This document shows positions 55,648-64,000 of a stretch of DNA of 64,000 nt, one piece after another. The stretch is taken from the NCBI GenBank assembly GCA_026981985.1, contig JALSHZ010000046.1, forward strand, positions 1 through 64,000, read 5' to 3'. The notes under the pieces are model-generated. The model worked only from the letters and a program-made list of their open reading frames with translations. It did not search any database and was not told the DNA's origin. The position numbers and the translations under genes are program-made. The DNA comes from Gammaproteobacteria bacterium. GTDB lineage: Bacteria > Pseudomonadota > Gammaproteobacteria > UWMA-0217. The number at the start of each line of letters is the position of its first letter. The stretch's first letter is position 1.

Positions 55648-57015
55648 ATGACTGCGAACCATATTCTTGTCGTCGATGACGAACCAGAGATCAGGAATTC
55701 GGTAAAAGACATTCTCGAAGACGAAGGCTTTACCGTTGCACTGGCGGAAAACGCACAGCAGGCGCGAGATCAGCTCAAACTGCGCACGCCTGATCTGGTG
55801 CTGCTCGATATCTGGATGCCCGGCGAAGATGGTGTCAGCCTGCTGAAGGCGTGGAGTGAGCAGAATGCGCTCGACTTTCCGGTGGTGATGATGTCTGGTC
55901 ACGGTACCGTGGAGACAGCGGTGGAGGCGACCCGGCTGGGGGCGTTCGATTTCATCGAAAAGCCGTTGTCGCTGGCGAAGCTGCTGCGCGTTGCCAATCA
56001 GGCATTGCAGGCGGCGCGCAGCGAGTCGGGGCAGGCTGGCGCGGCCGGGGCGCTGCGTATCCCGTTGCTGGAACCGGTGGGTAGCAGCCAGGTCATGCAG
56101 GACCTGCGTGAAGCCTGCCAGCGGGCGGCGCAGCACAACACCTGGGTATTCTTCGTGGGTGAGCCAGGCACCGGAAAGACGTTTGCTGCGCGTTATGTTC
56201 ATGCGCTTTCCGCCAACTCCGATCAGCCGTTTGTCGAGGTGTCGTCCGGGGCGCTGGATGAACAGAGTGCTGCAGAAGAGTTGTTTGGCAAGGAAGGCGG
56301 CACGCCGGGGCTGCTGGAGAAGGTGGGCAAGGGTACGCTCTATTTCAATGAGATTGCCGATCTCGATCTGGGTGTGCAGGCGTTACTGCTGAGCGTACTG
56401 GAACAAAAGAGCTACACGCGGGTGGGCGGCGACAAACGCTACCCGCTGCAAGCGCGCATTATGGCGTCATCCAGCTACGACCTGGTCGAGCGGGTAAAAG
56501 ACGGCCTCTTCCGCGAGGATCTCTACTACCATCTCAACGTGCTGTCGCTGCAGCTACCGCCACTGCGCGAGCATGCCGAGGACATTCCAGAGCTGCTGTC
56601 CTTCTACGTCGATCATTTCAACACCCAGGAAGGGTTGCCCTATCGTCATTTCACCGTGGCGGCGCAGAACTACCTGCGCTATTTCAGCTGGCCCGGCAAT
56701 GTCCGGCAGCTGCGCAATCTGGTACAGAGCCTGCTGGTGCTCGGTGACGAGTCTGAGGTCAGCCAGGGGGAGGTCGAAGAGGCGCTGGTGCGTGACCGCA
56801 TCGCCCAGGCGCGCATGACGGCAGGCCTGCCGCGTGAGGTGATGGAGCTGCCACTACGCGAAGCGCGCGAGGTGTTCGAGCGCGAATACCTCTGTCGTCA
56901 GCTGGAGCTATGCAAGGGCAATGTCAGCCGGCTGGCCGAGCGGGTCGGCATGGAACGCACCCATCTCTATCGCAAGATGCGGGCGCTGGGCATCTCGCCG
57001 CGAAAAGACAAATAG
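55648..57015 (+). CDS. ntrX: NtrX-like response regulator with altered AAA+ domain
   Basis: A 455-residue regulator: receiver (1-120, DIWMPGEDG), AAA+ domain (about 145-370) and Fis-type HTH (about 410-450). Walker A is intact (GEPGTGKT). Between ELFG and GTLY there are 14 residues and no GAFTGA loop, which contacts sigma-54. Walker B reads LYFNEI, with Asn in place of Asp. It may be unable to activate sigma-54 promoters and may act as a plain DNA-binding regulator. AGGAG lies before the start. Confidence 0.92.
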   Translation: MTANHILVVDDEPEIRNSVKDILEDEGFTVALAENAQQARDQLKLRTPDLVLLDIWMPGEDGVSLLKAWSEQNALDFPVVMMSGHGTVETAVEATRLGAFDFIEKPLSLAKLLRVANQALQAARSESGQAGAAGALRIPLLEPVGSSQVMQDLREACQRAAQHNTWVFFVGEPGTGKTFAARYVHALSANSDQPFVEVSSGALDEQSAAEELFGKEGGTPGLLEKVGKGTLYFNEIADLDLGVQALLLSVLEQKSYTRVGGDKRYPLQARIMASSSYDLVERVKDGLFREDLYYHLNVLSLQLPPLREHAEDIPELLSFYVDHFNTQEGLPYRHFTVAAQNYLRYFSWPGNVRQLRNLVQSLLVLGDESEVSQGEVEEALVRDRIAQARMTAGLPREVMELPLREAREVFEREYLCRQLELCKGNVSRLAERVGMERTHLYRKMRALGISPRKDK

Positions 57016-57019
57016 ATAG

Positions 57020-57161
57020 GTAACTGCCCAGCTTACGCCCTTATTTGCGCCAACTCTGCGTTGGAAGTGCTCATTTTCACTTGTAAACTGCGCGCTTCCG
57101 CCTTGATTTGGCGCAAACGGGGGCAATCTGAGCAGTTACTGGCACTATGCTGAGCAATTAC
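57020..57161. repeat. Dispersed inverted repeat, copy D
   Basis: Main unit 57020-57139 (120 bp; GTAACTGCCCAG to CTGAGCAGTTAC), outside half-site CTGAGCAATTAC at 57150-57161. It is nearly identical to copy A. It fills the 167-bp gap between ntrX and trkA. Confidence 0.88.
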
Positions 57162-57182
57162 AATAGATAAAGGGGCGGTTAG

Positions 57183-58562
57183 ATGAAGATTGTCATTCTC
57201 GGCGCCGGCCAGGTGGGCTCGTCGCTGGCGGAACATCTGGCGCGCGAGGCCAATGACATTACCGTCGTCGATCGTTCCAGCACGGTGCTGCGCGAGTTGC
57301 AGGATCGCCTCGACCTGCGCACGATCGCTGGCCACTGCGCCCATCCCGATGTGCTGGAGAATGCCGGTGGTGCCGATGCCGATATGATCGTCGCTGTGAC
57401 CGACAGCGACGAAGTCAACATGATCGCCTGCCAGGCGGCGTGGACGTTGTTCCATACGCCAACGAAAATTGCCCGTGTCCGCGCCGCCAGTTATCTCAAT
57501 CATCCCGAGCTTGCTGGTGGCGAGTCATCGGCGCTGCCGATCGATGTGATCATCAGCCCGGAGCAGTTGGTGACCAACCACATCGTCCGTTTGATCGAGC
57601 ACCCAGGGGCGCTGCAGGTGGTGGATTTTGCCGGCGGACGCATTCAGATGGTGGGCGTGCGGGCGATGGCGGGAGCCCCCGCGGTTGGTCAGCGGATTGC
57701 TTCGATTGGTATTCGCTTGCCGGGCGTCAATATGCGTATCGCGGCGATTTTTCGTGATGGTCGTAATATCAAGCCCGAAGGCTCAGTCGTCATCGAAGAT
57801 GGTGATGAGGTGTTTTTTCTGGTGGCACCTAGCCAGGTCGACATGCTGACCGCCGAATTTCGTCAAACTGACAAGCCCTACCGGCACATCATGATCGCCG
57901 GTGGCGGCAACATCGGCATGCGTCTGGCAAAACGGCTGGAGGGCCAGTACAAGGTCAAGTTGATCGAGTGGGACCGCAAGCGCGCCAACTACCTGAACGA
58001 AGTGCTGCGCAAGACTATGATTCTGCTCGGTGATGCGGCCGATGAGGAGCTGCTGCGCGAAGAGAACATCGGTGAGATGGATGTGTTCGTGGCCCTGACC
58101 AATCGTGGTGAAGCCAATATCCTCTCGGCGATGCTTGCCAAACGCATGGGCGCGCGCAAGGCGATGGCGCTGGTGAATCGTTCGGGGCATTCGCAGATTA
58201 TCGAGGGCGGGCTGGTCGACATTGCGATCTCGCCGCAGGAAATCACGCTGGGCGCGCTGCTGACACGGGTGCGCCGAGGCGATATTGCCGCTGTGCATTC
58301 CATGCGCAAGGGCTCGGCGGAGGCGATTGAGGCGATTGCTCATGGTGACCGCAAGACATCGAAGGTGGTTGGTCGCCGCATCGAGGATTTGAAGCTGCCG
58401 CCGGGCATCCGTTTCTCGGCGCTGGTGCGGGGGGAGGAGGTCATTATCGTCCACCACGACACCGTCATCGAGCCGGAAGATCATGTCATCGTTTTTGTCG
58501 CCGACAAGCGCAAGTTGCCGGAGGTCGAGCGAATGTTCCAGGTGAAGGTGACGTTCATCTGA
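57183..58562 (+). CDS. trkA: Trk potassium uptake regulatory protein TrkA
   Basis: A 459-residue protein with two RCK units. ILGAGQVGSSLAEHL and IAGGGNIGMRLAKRL are the NAD(H)-binding loops, each followed by a TrkA_C domain. It gates TrkH in potassium uptake at the membrane. Its stop overlaps the trkH start by one base. Confidence 0.97.
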   Translation: MKIVILGAGQVGSSLAEHLAREANDITVVDRSSTVLRELQDRLDLRTIAGHCAHPDVLENAGGADADMIVAVTDSDEVNMIACQAAWTLFHTPTKIARVRAASYLNHPELAGGESSALPIDVIISPEQLVTNHIVRLIEHPGALQVVDFAGGRIQMVGVRAMAGAPAVGQRIASIGIRLPGVNMRIAAIFRDGRNIKPEGSVVIEDGDEVFFLVAPSQVDMLTAEFRQTDKPYRHIMIAGGGNIGMRLAKRLEGQYKVKLIEWDRKRANYLNEVLRKTMILLGDAADEELLREENIGEMDVFVALTNRGEANILSAMLAKRMGARKAMALVNRSGHSQIIEGGLVDIAISPQEITLGALLTRVRRGDIAAVHSMRKGSAEAIEAIAHGDRKTSKVVGRRIEDLKLPPGIRFSALVRGEEVIIVHHDTVIEPEDHVIVFVADKRKLPEVERMFQVKVTFI

Positions 58563-60013
58563 TGCAGCCAGCCGTCGTCTTCCGCATTCTTGGTATTTTG
58601 CTGATGGTTTTCAGCACCACCATGCTGCCACCTGCGCTGGTGGGGCTGCTGTATCAGGATCAGACCGTGATGCCTTTTATCGAAGGTTTCATGATCCTGA
58701 TGCTGCTGGGGCTGCTGTTGTGGTTCAATCTGCGTCGGGCGCGCCAGGAAATGAAACTGCGCGATGGCTTTATCGTCGTAGTGATGTTCTGGGCGGGGCT
58801 TGGCCTCGCTGGTGCGCTGCCGCTGATGTTGTCCGACGGACTGTCGTTGTCTTTTTACGATGCGGTGTTCGAGTCGGTGTCGGCACTGACCACCACCGGC
58901 GCGACCGTACTGACGGGGCTCGACGACATGCCGAAGAGCATTCTGTTCTACCGGCAGCAGCTGCAATGGCTGGGTGGCATGGGCATTATCGTGCTGGCGG
59001 TAGCGATCTTGCCGATGCTGGGCATCGGTGGCATGCAGCTCTATCGTGCCGAAACACCTGGCCCGGTGAAAGATTCAAAGTTGACGCCGCGGATCACCCA
59101 GACCGCCAAGGCGCTGTGGTATGTCTACCTGCTGTTGACGGCGGCTTGCATGGCGGCGTATTGGGCCGCAGGCATGGATGGCTTCGATGCGCTGGCGCAT
59201 GCCTTTTCTACGGTGGCGATAGGTGGCTTTTCCACCCATGATGCGAGCATCGGCTATTTCAACAGCCCATTGATCGAAGCCGTGAGCATTTTTTTCATGG
59301 CGCTGGCGGGGATCAACTTCGCGCTGCATTTCGTTGCGCTGCGGGCGCATAGTCTGCGCGTCTGGTTCTATGATGCCGAATTCAAAACCTATTTTCTGTT
59401 GCTGCTGGGTGCATCGATGACCACGGTCGTCTACCTGCTGGCGGCTGGCATCGAAACCAATTTTTTCGATGCCTTGCGGCTGGGGATTTTTCAGACGGTA
59501 TCCATTGCCACCACAACGGGGTTCGTCACCGCCGATTTTGCCGCGTGGCCGACGTTCGTTGCCGTCAGCCTGATTTTCCTCAGCTTTATCGGTGGCTGTG
59601 CTGGATCCACCGGAGGTGGCATGAAGGTGATTCGGGTCATGCTGCTGTTCAAGCAAGGGCAGCGAGAGATGATGCGTCTGGTACATCCCCATGCGACGCT
59701 GGCGGTCAAGGTCGGTGACAAGGTGCTGCCAGATCGGGTAATCGAAGCGGTGTGGGGGTTTTTCTCCGCCTATGTTTTCGTGTTCGTGATGTTCATGCTG
59801 ATCATGCTTGCCACCGGCATGGACCAAGTGACCGCCTTTTCTGCTGTTGCCGCCAGCCTGAATAATCTCGGGCCGGGGCTTGGGGATGTAGCATCGAACT
59901 ATGCCACTATTACTGATGCGCAAAAACTGGTGCTGAGCCTCGCAATGCTGATGGGGCGGCTGGAAATTTTTACCTTGCTTGTATTGCTGACGCCGTCGTT
60001 CTGGCAGCGCTGA
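58562..60013 (+). CDS. trkH: Trk potassium transporter TrkH
   Basis: A 483-residue channel with four pore repeats; TTTGATVL and TTTGFVT are seen as selectivity-filter parts. GGCAGSTGGGMKVIR is the conserved region after the third repeat. It takes up potassium with TrkA. Confidence 0.97.
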   Translation: MQPAVVFRILGILLMVFSTTMLPPALVGLLYQDQTVMPFIEGFMILMLLGLLLWFNLRRARQEMKLRDGFIVVVMFWAGLGLAGALPLMLSDGLSLSFYDAVFESVSALTTTGATVLTGLDDMPKSILFYRQQLQWLGGMGIIVLAVAILPMLGIGGMQLYRAETPGPVKDSKLTPRITQTAKALWYVYLLLTAACMAAYWAAGMDGFDALAHAFSTVAIGGFSTHDASIGYFNSPLIEAVSIFFMALAGINFALHFVALRAHSLRVWFYDAEFKTYFLLLLGASMTTVVYLLAAGIETNFFDALRLGIFQTVSIATTTGFVTADFAAWPTFVAVSLIFLSFIGGCAGSTGGGMKVIRVMLLFKQGQREMMRLVHPHATLAVKVGDKVLPDRVIEAVWGFFSAYVFVFVMFMLIMLATGMDQVTAFSAVAASLNNLGPGLGDVASNYATITDAQKLVLSLAMLMGRLEIFTLLVLLTPSFWQR

Positions 60014-60043
60014 GCGGGTTTTCGCATCACCAGAGAGGAGTCT

Positions 60044-60628
60044 ATGACAACCGCCATCCAGGAGAAATGGAACGAACGTTACCGCGGCAGCGATGCCGTG
60101 GTGCCGCAACCTGTCTGGGTGTTGCAGCACTACGACTACCTGTTGCCACCAGCTGGCGTGGCGCTGGATCTCGCCTGCGGCCTGGGCGGGAATGCGATAT
60201 TTCTGGCGCAGGCCGGGTTTGCGGTGAATGCCTGGGACATCAGTGATGTCGCGGTGCGCACATTGCAGAATTTCAGCTTGAGCCGGCGCTTGATGATCGA
60301 TGCCGTGACCAGAGATGTCGAGCGCGAGCCGCCGGCGCCATTGTCGCAGGATGTCATTGTCGTCAGCTATTTTATGCACCGACCATTGTTTGCCCCCTTG
60401 GTCGCAGCGCTGCGCCCTGGCGGCATGATTTATTACCAGACATTTTCCATCGACCGTCCCGAGGGCGCACCCGGCCCCCGCAACCCGGAATTTCTGCTGC
60501 AACGCAATGAATTGTTGCGCGCATTTTCATCCCTGGATGTGCTGGCGTTCCATGATGAAGGGCTGCTGGGCAATGCCGACAAGGGGCTGCCCGGCGAGTC
60601 AGCAATCGTTGCACGAAAACGGCCATGA
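60044..60628 (+). CDS. SAM-dependent methyltransferase (TehB-like)
   Basis: A 194-residue class I methyltransferase. It starts WNERYRGSDAVVPQPVWVLQ. LDLACGLGGNAIFLAQ is the SAM loop. The WNERY start and size resemble TehB, which methylates tellurite or related groups. The substrate is unknown. Its stop overlaps the next start by 4 bases. Confidence 0.85.
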   Translation: MTTAIQEKWNERYRGSDAVVPQPVWVLQHYDYLLPPAGVALDLACGLGGNAIFLAQAGFAVNAWDISDVAVRTLQNFSLSRRLMIDAVTRDVEREPPAPLSQDVIVVSYFMHRPLFAPLVAALRPGGMIYYQTFSIDRPEGAPGPRNPEFLLQRNELLRAFSSLDVLAFHDEGLLGNADKGLPGESAIVARKRP

Positions 60629-61566
60629 CGAAAAATATCACATCGACGGTGCCGGTCAGTCTGCCGCGTGAATTACTGCACCCGCGCCACTGGGGTACCT
60701 GGGCGGGGGTCGGGATCTATTGGCTGGTTTCCCAGCTGCCAATGCGTTTGCGCCACAAGGCAGCCGGGCCGCTTGGGCAGCTGGCGTGGAAACACAACCA
60801 CAAGCGTCGTGGCATCGTGCTGAAAAACCTTGAACTCTGTTTTCCCGAATGGTCATCACAGCGGCGGGAGGAAATTGCAAAGGCGCATTTCACCGTGATG
60901 GCGCGTAGCCTGCTCGATCTTGGGCAGGTCTGGTTTGCGTCCGACCGAAAAATAAAACGGCTGGTATCGCTCGAAGGTTGGGAGCACGTCGAAGCCGCCA
61001 GAGCAGCAGGAAAAAATGTCATCTACAATGTTGCACATTCCGCGGCCCTGGATTTCGGCACCATGGCCATTGGTCTGCAGGAGCCGAGCATGGGACCCTA
61101 CAATGCTGCGAAAAACCCGGTAGCGGACTGGCTGATCGCGCGGGGGCGCAGGCGCTTTGGCAACCGAGTGTTCGAGCGCGGCGATGGCATGATGGCTTAT
61201 ACCCGCACCTTGAAGCGGGGCAAGGCGCTCTTTACATTGTCGGATGAAGACCACGGCCCCGAGGTGTCGGTATTTGCGCCCTTTTTCGCCGAGCCAAAAG
61301 CAACGTTGCCGATGATCGGGCGCCTGGCAAAACTGACAAACGCAGCGGTACTGCCGTTAATGACTTATTTCGACGCATACAGCCGGTGTTATCGGACAAA
61401 AATATTCCCGCCGATCCCTGATTTTCCAGTAGATGACGCGGTGGAAAATGCCACCAAAATGAATCGTTCACTGGAGCAGATGATCGAACAGGCGCCGGAG
61501 GAATACATGTGGACCCTGCGGCTGTTCAAAACGCGACCTGATGGTGGACGCGTCTACACCTATTGA
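60625..61566 (+). CDS. LpxL/HtrB-type lysophospholipid acyltransferase
   Basis: A 313-residue protein with one N-terminal helix. The H-x4-D motif is in AHSAALDFG. It continues with the family's ARGRRRFGNRVFERGD and a LSDEDHGP segment. LpxL-family proteins add secondary acyl chains to lipid A; other members work on glycolipids. The DEDHG replaces the DQ motif of standard LpxL, so the acceptor is uncertain. Confidence 0.83.
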   Translation: MTKNITSTVPVSLPRELLHPRHWGTWAGVGIYWLVSQLPMRLRHKAAGPLGQLAWKHNHKRRGIVLKNLELCFPEWSSQRREEIAKAHFTVMARSLLDLGQVWFASDRKIKRLVSLEGWEHVEAARAAGKNVIYNVAHSAALDFGTMAIGLQEPSMGPYNAAKNPVADWLIARGRRRFGNRVFERGDGMMAYTRTLKRGKALFTLSDEDHGPEVSVFAPFFAEPKATLPMIGRLAKLTNAAVLPLMTYFDAYSRCYRTKIFPPIPDFPVDDAVENATKMNRSLEQMIEQAPEEYMWTLRLFKTRPDGGRVYTY

Positions 61567-61588
61567 TGGTTCCAATAAAGGCTTGCAA

Positions 61589-61945
61589 ATGTCCCAGCAT
61601 CCATTTGATCAATTCAATCGCGAACTGAGGCAATTCGCCATCGACCGTGATTGGGAGCAGTTTCAGTCACCAAAAAATGTCGCCATGGCGCTGATCGTCG
61701 AAGCGGCGGAGTTGGTGGAGCATTTTCAGTGGTTGTCTGAGGACGAGAGCTATCAGCTTCCCGCCGACAAGCGCAAGGCCGTTGCCCACGAAATGGCCGA
61801 TGTGCTGATTTACCTGATGCGTCTGTCCGACCGGCTCGACATTGATCTGATGCAGGCTGTAGAGGAGAAAATCCAGCTGAATGCAGAGAAATATCCGGTA
61901 GAGAAGGTGAAGGGAAGTGCGAAGAAATACAGTGAGTATGATTGA
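61589..61945 (+). CDS. MazG-like nucleotide pyrophosphohydrolase
   Basis: A 118-residue all-alpha NTP pyrophosphatase. The EAAELVEHF motif and HEMADVLIYLMRL give the EExxE-type metal site. It resembles dCTP pyrophosphatase 1 (RS21-C6) homologues that clear modified dNTPs. I chose the ATG at 61589; an upstream one overlaps the acyltransferase. Confidence 0.9.
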   Translation: MSQHPFDQFNRELRQFAIDRDWEQFQSPKNVAMALIVEAAELVEHFQWLSEDESYQLPADKRKAVAHEMADVLIYLMRLSDRLDIDLMQAVEEKIQLNAEKYPVEKVKGSAKKYSEYD

Positions 61946-61978
61946 TCTGTCTTGAAAGCTTGGCTGGTGCGAAGCTAA

Positions 61979-61996
61979 CCCGGATTTCTCACCGGG
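61979..61996. repeat. Hairpin repeat CCCGG-N8-CCGGG, copy 2
   Basis: CCCGGATTTCTCACCGGG is the reverse complement of the copy at 22673-22690 with one change. It lies directly before the tandem array. Confidence 0.55.
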
Positions 61997-62020
61997 ATGT
62001 GCACCAGCGGTGTGGGTTGC

Positions 62021-62507
62021 CCTCTCTGGCACTGGATTCCGGCGTCCTGCCGGAAAGACGGCGCTTTCGTCATCCTCGCCGGGAAGCGGGGATCCAGGTT
62101 ACAGGGATGTATGCCACCGTGGGTGGAAGCCCTCCCTGGCGCTGGATTCCGGCGTCCTGCCGGAATGACAGCACTTTCGTCATCCTCGCAGGGAAGTGGC
62201 GATCCAGGTTACAGGGATGTATGCCACCGTCGGTGGAAGCCCTCCCTGGCGCTGGATTCCGGCGTCCCTGCCGGAAAGACGGCGCGTCGTCATCCTCGCA
62301 GGGAAGCGGGGATCCAGGTTACAGGGATGTATGTCACCGTGGGTGGAAGCCCTCCCTGGCGCTGGATTCCGGCATCCTGCCGGAATGACAGCACTTTCGT
62401 CATCCTCGCAGGGAAGTGGCGATCCAGGTTACAGGGATGTATGCCACCGTGGGTGGAGGTCCTCCCTGGCGCTGGATTCCGGCACCCCTGCCAGAACGAC
62501 GGGAGCC
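62021..62507. repeat. 110-bp tandem array, 4.4 copies
   Basis: Units start CCTC(C/T)CTGGC at 62021, 62131, 62241, 62351 and 62461, exactly 110 bp apart. A diverged partial unit probably precedes the first. Each unit has CTGGATTCCGGC followed by GCCGGAA(T/A)GAC, then GTCATCCTCGC and GGGATCCAGG or similar. CTGGAT pairs with ATCCAG and GTCAT with ATGAC, so each unit can fold into a long hairpin. Units alternate slightly (2 and 4 are more alike, as are 1 and 3). Confidence 0.92.
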
Positions 62508-62560
62508 ATGGTGTTGAGTTGGTTGACCCATTGATTCAGTGGCGTGTGAGGCTTTGCCGA

Positions 62561-64000
62561 TTATTTTTCCGCGCCGACTACCGCTTTGCCAATGCCACGT
62601 GGGTCGCTGGCGGCATCGGTTTTTTGCGATGATCTGTCGAAAATAACGACCTGCATATTACCGTAGCTGTTTTCCATTTGTTGCAGCTTGTGCCCCATGG
62701 CTTCGAGTTCTTTTTTGGTGGTTGCGTCGATGCTGCCGGGCTCCAGCTGAATGGCATCGGGCAGGTATTGGTGATGAAATCTCGGCATGGCGACGATTTC
62801 AGCAGCGGATGCATCCTGATCGAACGCCAGTGTTGCCAGCAGCACCATGGTGATGATGCGGCTGCCGCCCGGCGTGCCGATGATGCCGATGCGTTGCTTG
62901 TTCTCCAGAAAGGTCGGTGTCATTGACGAGAGCATGCGCTTGCCGGGTTCGATGGCGTTGGCGCGGGCACTGACCAGGCCATAGACATTGGGGGTGCCGG
63001 GCCGTGCGGCAAAGTCATCCATTTCGTCATTGAGCAGAACGCCTGTGCCCGCGGCGACAAAACCGGAGCCGAACGGGTAGTTGATCGACAAGGTTGCCGC
63101 AACGCGGTTGCCTTCGCTGTCGATGATCGAAAAATGAGTGGTGTGACGGCCCTGCGATGTCTCTCGCACGGTTGGCGCCAGCATCGCACTCGGTGTCGCC
63201 TTGTCGGGATGAATCGACTGGCGCAGTCCCGCGGCATAACGTTTGTCGAGCAACATTGTCTGCGGAACCTCGACAAAGTCACTATCCCCCAGATACTCGG
63301 CGCGATCGCGATACGCCCGGCGCATGGCTTCGACGATATGGTGCAGCTGGCCCGCCTCGTTCATTGCGCTGAGATCGTAGGCTTCCAGTTGGTTGAGTAT
63401 TTCCACCAGCACGATGCCGCCAGAAGAGGGTAGCGCGGCTGTGGTGATTCTTGTTCCACGGTATGTGCCTCGCACGGGCTGGCGTTCGACAATGGCGTAT
63501 TCGCGTAGATCCTTGTCCTGCCAGATGCCACCGGCCTGGGTCACGGCAGCGATCAGTTTCCTGGCAGTCTCGCCTTCGTAGAATCCTGCTCGCCCCTTTT
63601 CAGCAATCAGGCGTAAGGTTTGGGCTAGATCCGGCTGGGTGATCAGAGCTCCCAGGCGCGGCATTTTGCCGCCGGGCAGGAAAATCTCGCTGGCCGCAGC
63701 GGATGCTTTGATGGCCTGCTCGCGGAAGCCGGCCATTTTCAGATAGATGTCATCAGCCGGGAATCCCGTTTCTGCCAGGTGAATGGCTGGTGCCAGCGTC
63801 GCTTTGAGCGGCAATTTTCCGTAGTGTTTTGCAATATGTACCAGCGCGGCGGGTTCGCCGGGAATGCCGGCTGCCAACGCGCCATCGATCGACAAGCCCG
63901 GGATGACCTCGCCATTTTCATCCAGGTACATGTCGGCGGTGGCGGCGAGCGGCGCTTTCTCGCGCCCATCGACCATGGTTTGAAAGCCGTCACTGGCGCG
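62561..64000 (-). CDS. ggt: Gamma-glutamyltransferase, cut by the window edge
   Basis: About 480 residues of the C-terminal part are seen; the N-terminus lies beyond base 64000. The autoprocessing and catalytic Thr is in RHTTHFSIID. The glycine-rich substrate loop GTPGGSRII is present. The enzyme, normally periplasmic, cleaves gamma-glutamyl bonds of glutathione and moves the glutamyl group to amino acids or water. It would release cysteinylglycine for sulfur or amino acid use. The open frame continues without a stop to the edge. No start can be given. Confidence 0.95.
   Translation of the reverse strand, partial: RASDGFQTMVDGREKAPLAATADMYLDENGEVIPGLSIDGALAAGIPGEPAALVHIAKHYGKLPLKATLAPAIHLAETGFPADDIYLKMAGFREQAIKASAAASEIFLPGGKMPRLGALITQPDLAQTLRLIAEKGRAGFYEGETARKLIAAVTQAGGIWQDKDLREYAIVERQPVRGTYRGTRITTAALPSSGGIVLVEILNQLEAYDLSAMNEAGQLHHIVEAMRRAYRDRAEYLGDSDFVEVPQTMLLDKRYAAGLRQSIHPDKATPSAMLAPTVRETSQGRHTTHFSIIDSEGNRVAATLSINYPFGSGFVAAGTGVLLNDEMDDFAARPGTPNVYGLVSARANAIEPGKRMLSSMTPTFLENKQRIGIIGTPGGSRIITMVLLATLAFDQDASAAEIVAMPRFHHQYLPDAIQLEPGSIDATTKKELEAMGHKLQQMENSYGNMQVVIFDRSSQKTDAASDPRGIGKAVVGAEK

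Larger units (their letters stand above)
61946..62560. other. Repeat-filled intergenic region before ggt
   Basis: This 615-bp gap between convergent genes contains the second CCCGG hairpin copy (61979-61996) and the 110-bp tandem array (62021-62507). The last 50 bp have no recognisable content. All three forward frames are open through the array, but none has gene-like character. Confidence 0.75.

Noticed and set aside
62021-62507. CRISPR array
   Set aside because: The whole 110-bp unit is repeated, with no short repeat and unique spacers, and no cas genes are near.
61942-62632. Overlapping forward reading frames of 112-211 codons in the tandem array
   Set aside because: All three frames stay open only because a stop-free 110-bp unit repeats; the products are the same repeat read in shifted frames, with no ribosome site or family match.

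Overview
The window reads as chromosomal DNA of a GC-rich gammaproteobacterium, probably a chemolithotrophic or phototrophic sulfur oxidiser of the Chromatiales type. This rests on a complete soeABC-type cytoplasmic sulfite dehydrogenase operon (730-5426) and a secreted Gly/Tyr-rich protein resembling sulfur globule envelope proteins (22070-22642). It also rests on gene order typical of gammaproteobacteria: rplU-rpmA-obgE-proB-rpsT, and LysM-dprA-def-fmt-rsmB-trkA with hemF, aroE and tsaC nearby. The genus cannot be fixed from this sequence alone. No rRNA, tRNA, CRISPR array, prophage or classical insertion sequence was seen.

Layout. 0.3-6.6 kb: cupin gene and soeCBA (minus), with a divergent TrpD2/YbiB-like gene. 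6.7-8.3 kb: two adjacent toxin-antitoxin modules (BrnT/BrnA-like and MntA/HepT), then hemG. 9-15.4 kb: glutamate synthase gltB-gltD plus a small membrane protein. 15.7-16.7 kb: a RAYT transposase gene bounded by a 15-bp inverted repeat. 16.8-27.3 kb: polysaccharide genes (flippase, algC, deacetylase, two glycosyltransferases) mixed with housekeeping genes (dut, coaBC, radC, gamma carbonic anhydrase, ubiA) and the sulfur-globule-like protein. 27.5-31 kb: rplU, rpmA, obgE, proB, rpsT. 31.1-36.5 kb: a phosphoethanolamine-transferase-like sulfatase, comF, bioB and bioF with small partners. 36.6-42.2 kb: aroE-hemB, a large GGDEF/EAL protein and hemF. 42.3-49 kb: a VapBC-like pair, then tsaC, topA, smg, dprA and a LysM lipoprotein (minus operon). 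49.3-60 kb: def-fmt-rsmB, a RelE/XRE pair, a DUF4390 gene, an NtrYX-like two-component system and trkA-trkH. 60-64 kb: a methyltransferase, an LpxL-type acyltransferase, a MazG-like hydrolase, a 110-bp tandem repeat array and a truncated gamma-glutamyltransferase gene at the edge.

The most interesting unexplained structure is repetitive. A roughly 120-bp imperfect inverted repeat with GTAACTGCTCAG/CTGAGCAGTTAC ends occurs four times (28.2, 38.5, 49.2 and 57.0 kb), each with an extra outside half-site, plus a lone half-site near 0.19 kb. One copy stops 2 bp before the def start codon. Separately, the ends of the RAYT gene match the arms of a perfect 62-bp palindrome 20 kb away, which suggests a transposase and its non-autonomous partner. 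Four toxin-antitoxin modules and these repeats sit between otherwise conserved housekeeping genes. No wholly new multi-gene system can be claimed; the repeat families, the altered NtrX ATPase motifs and the sulfur-globule-like protein are the best leads.
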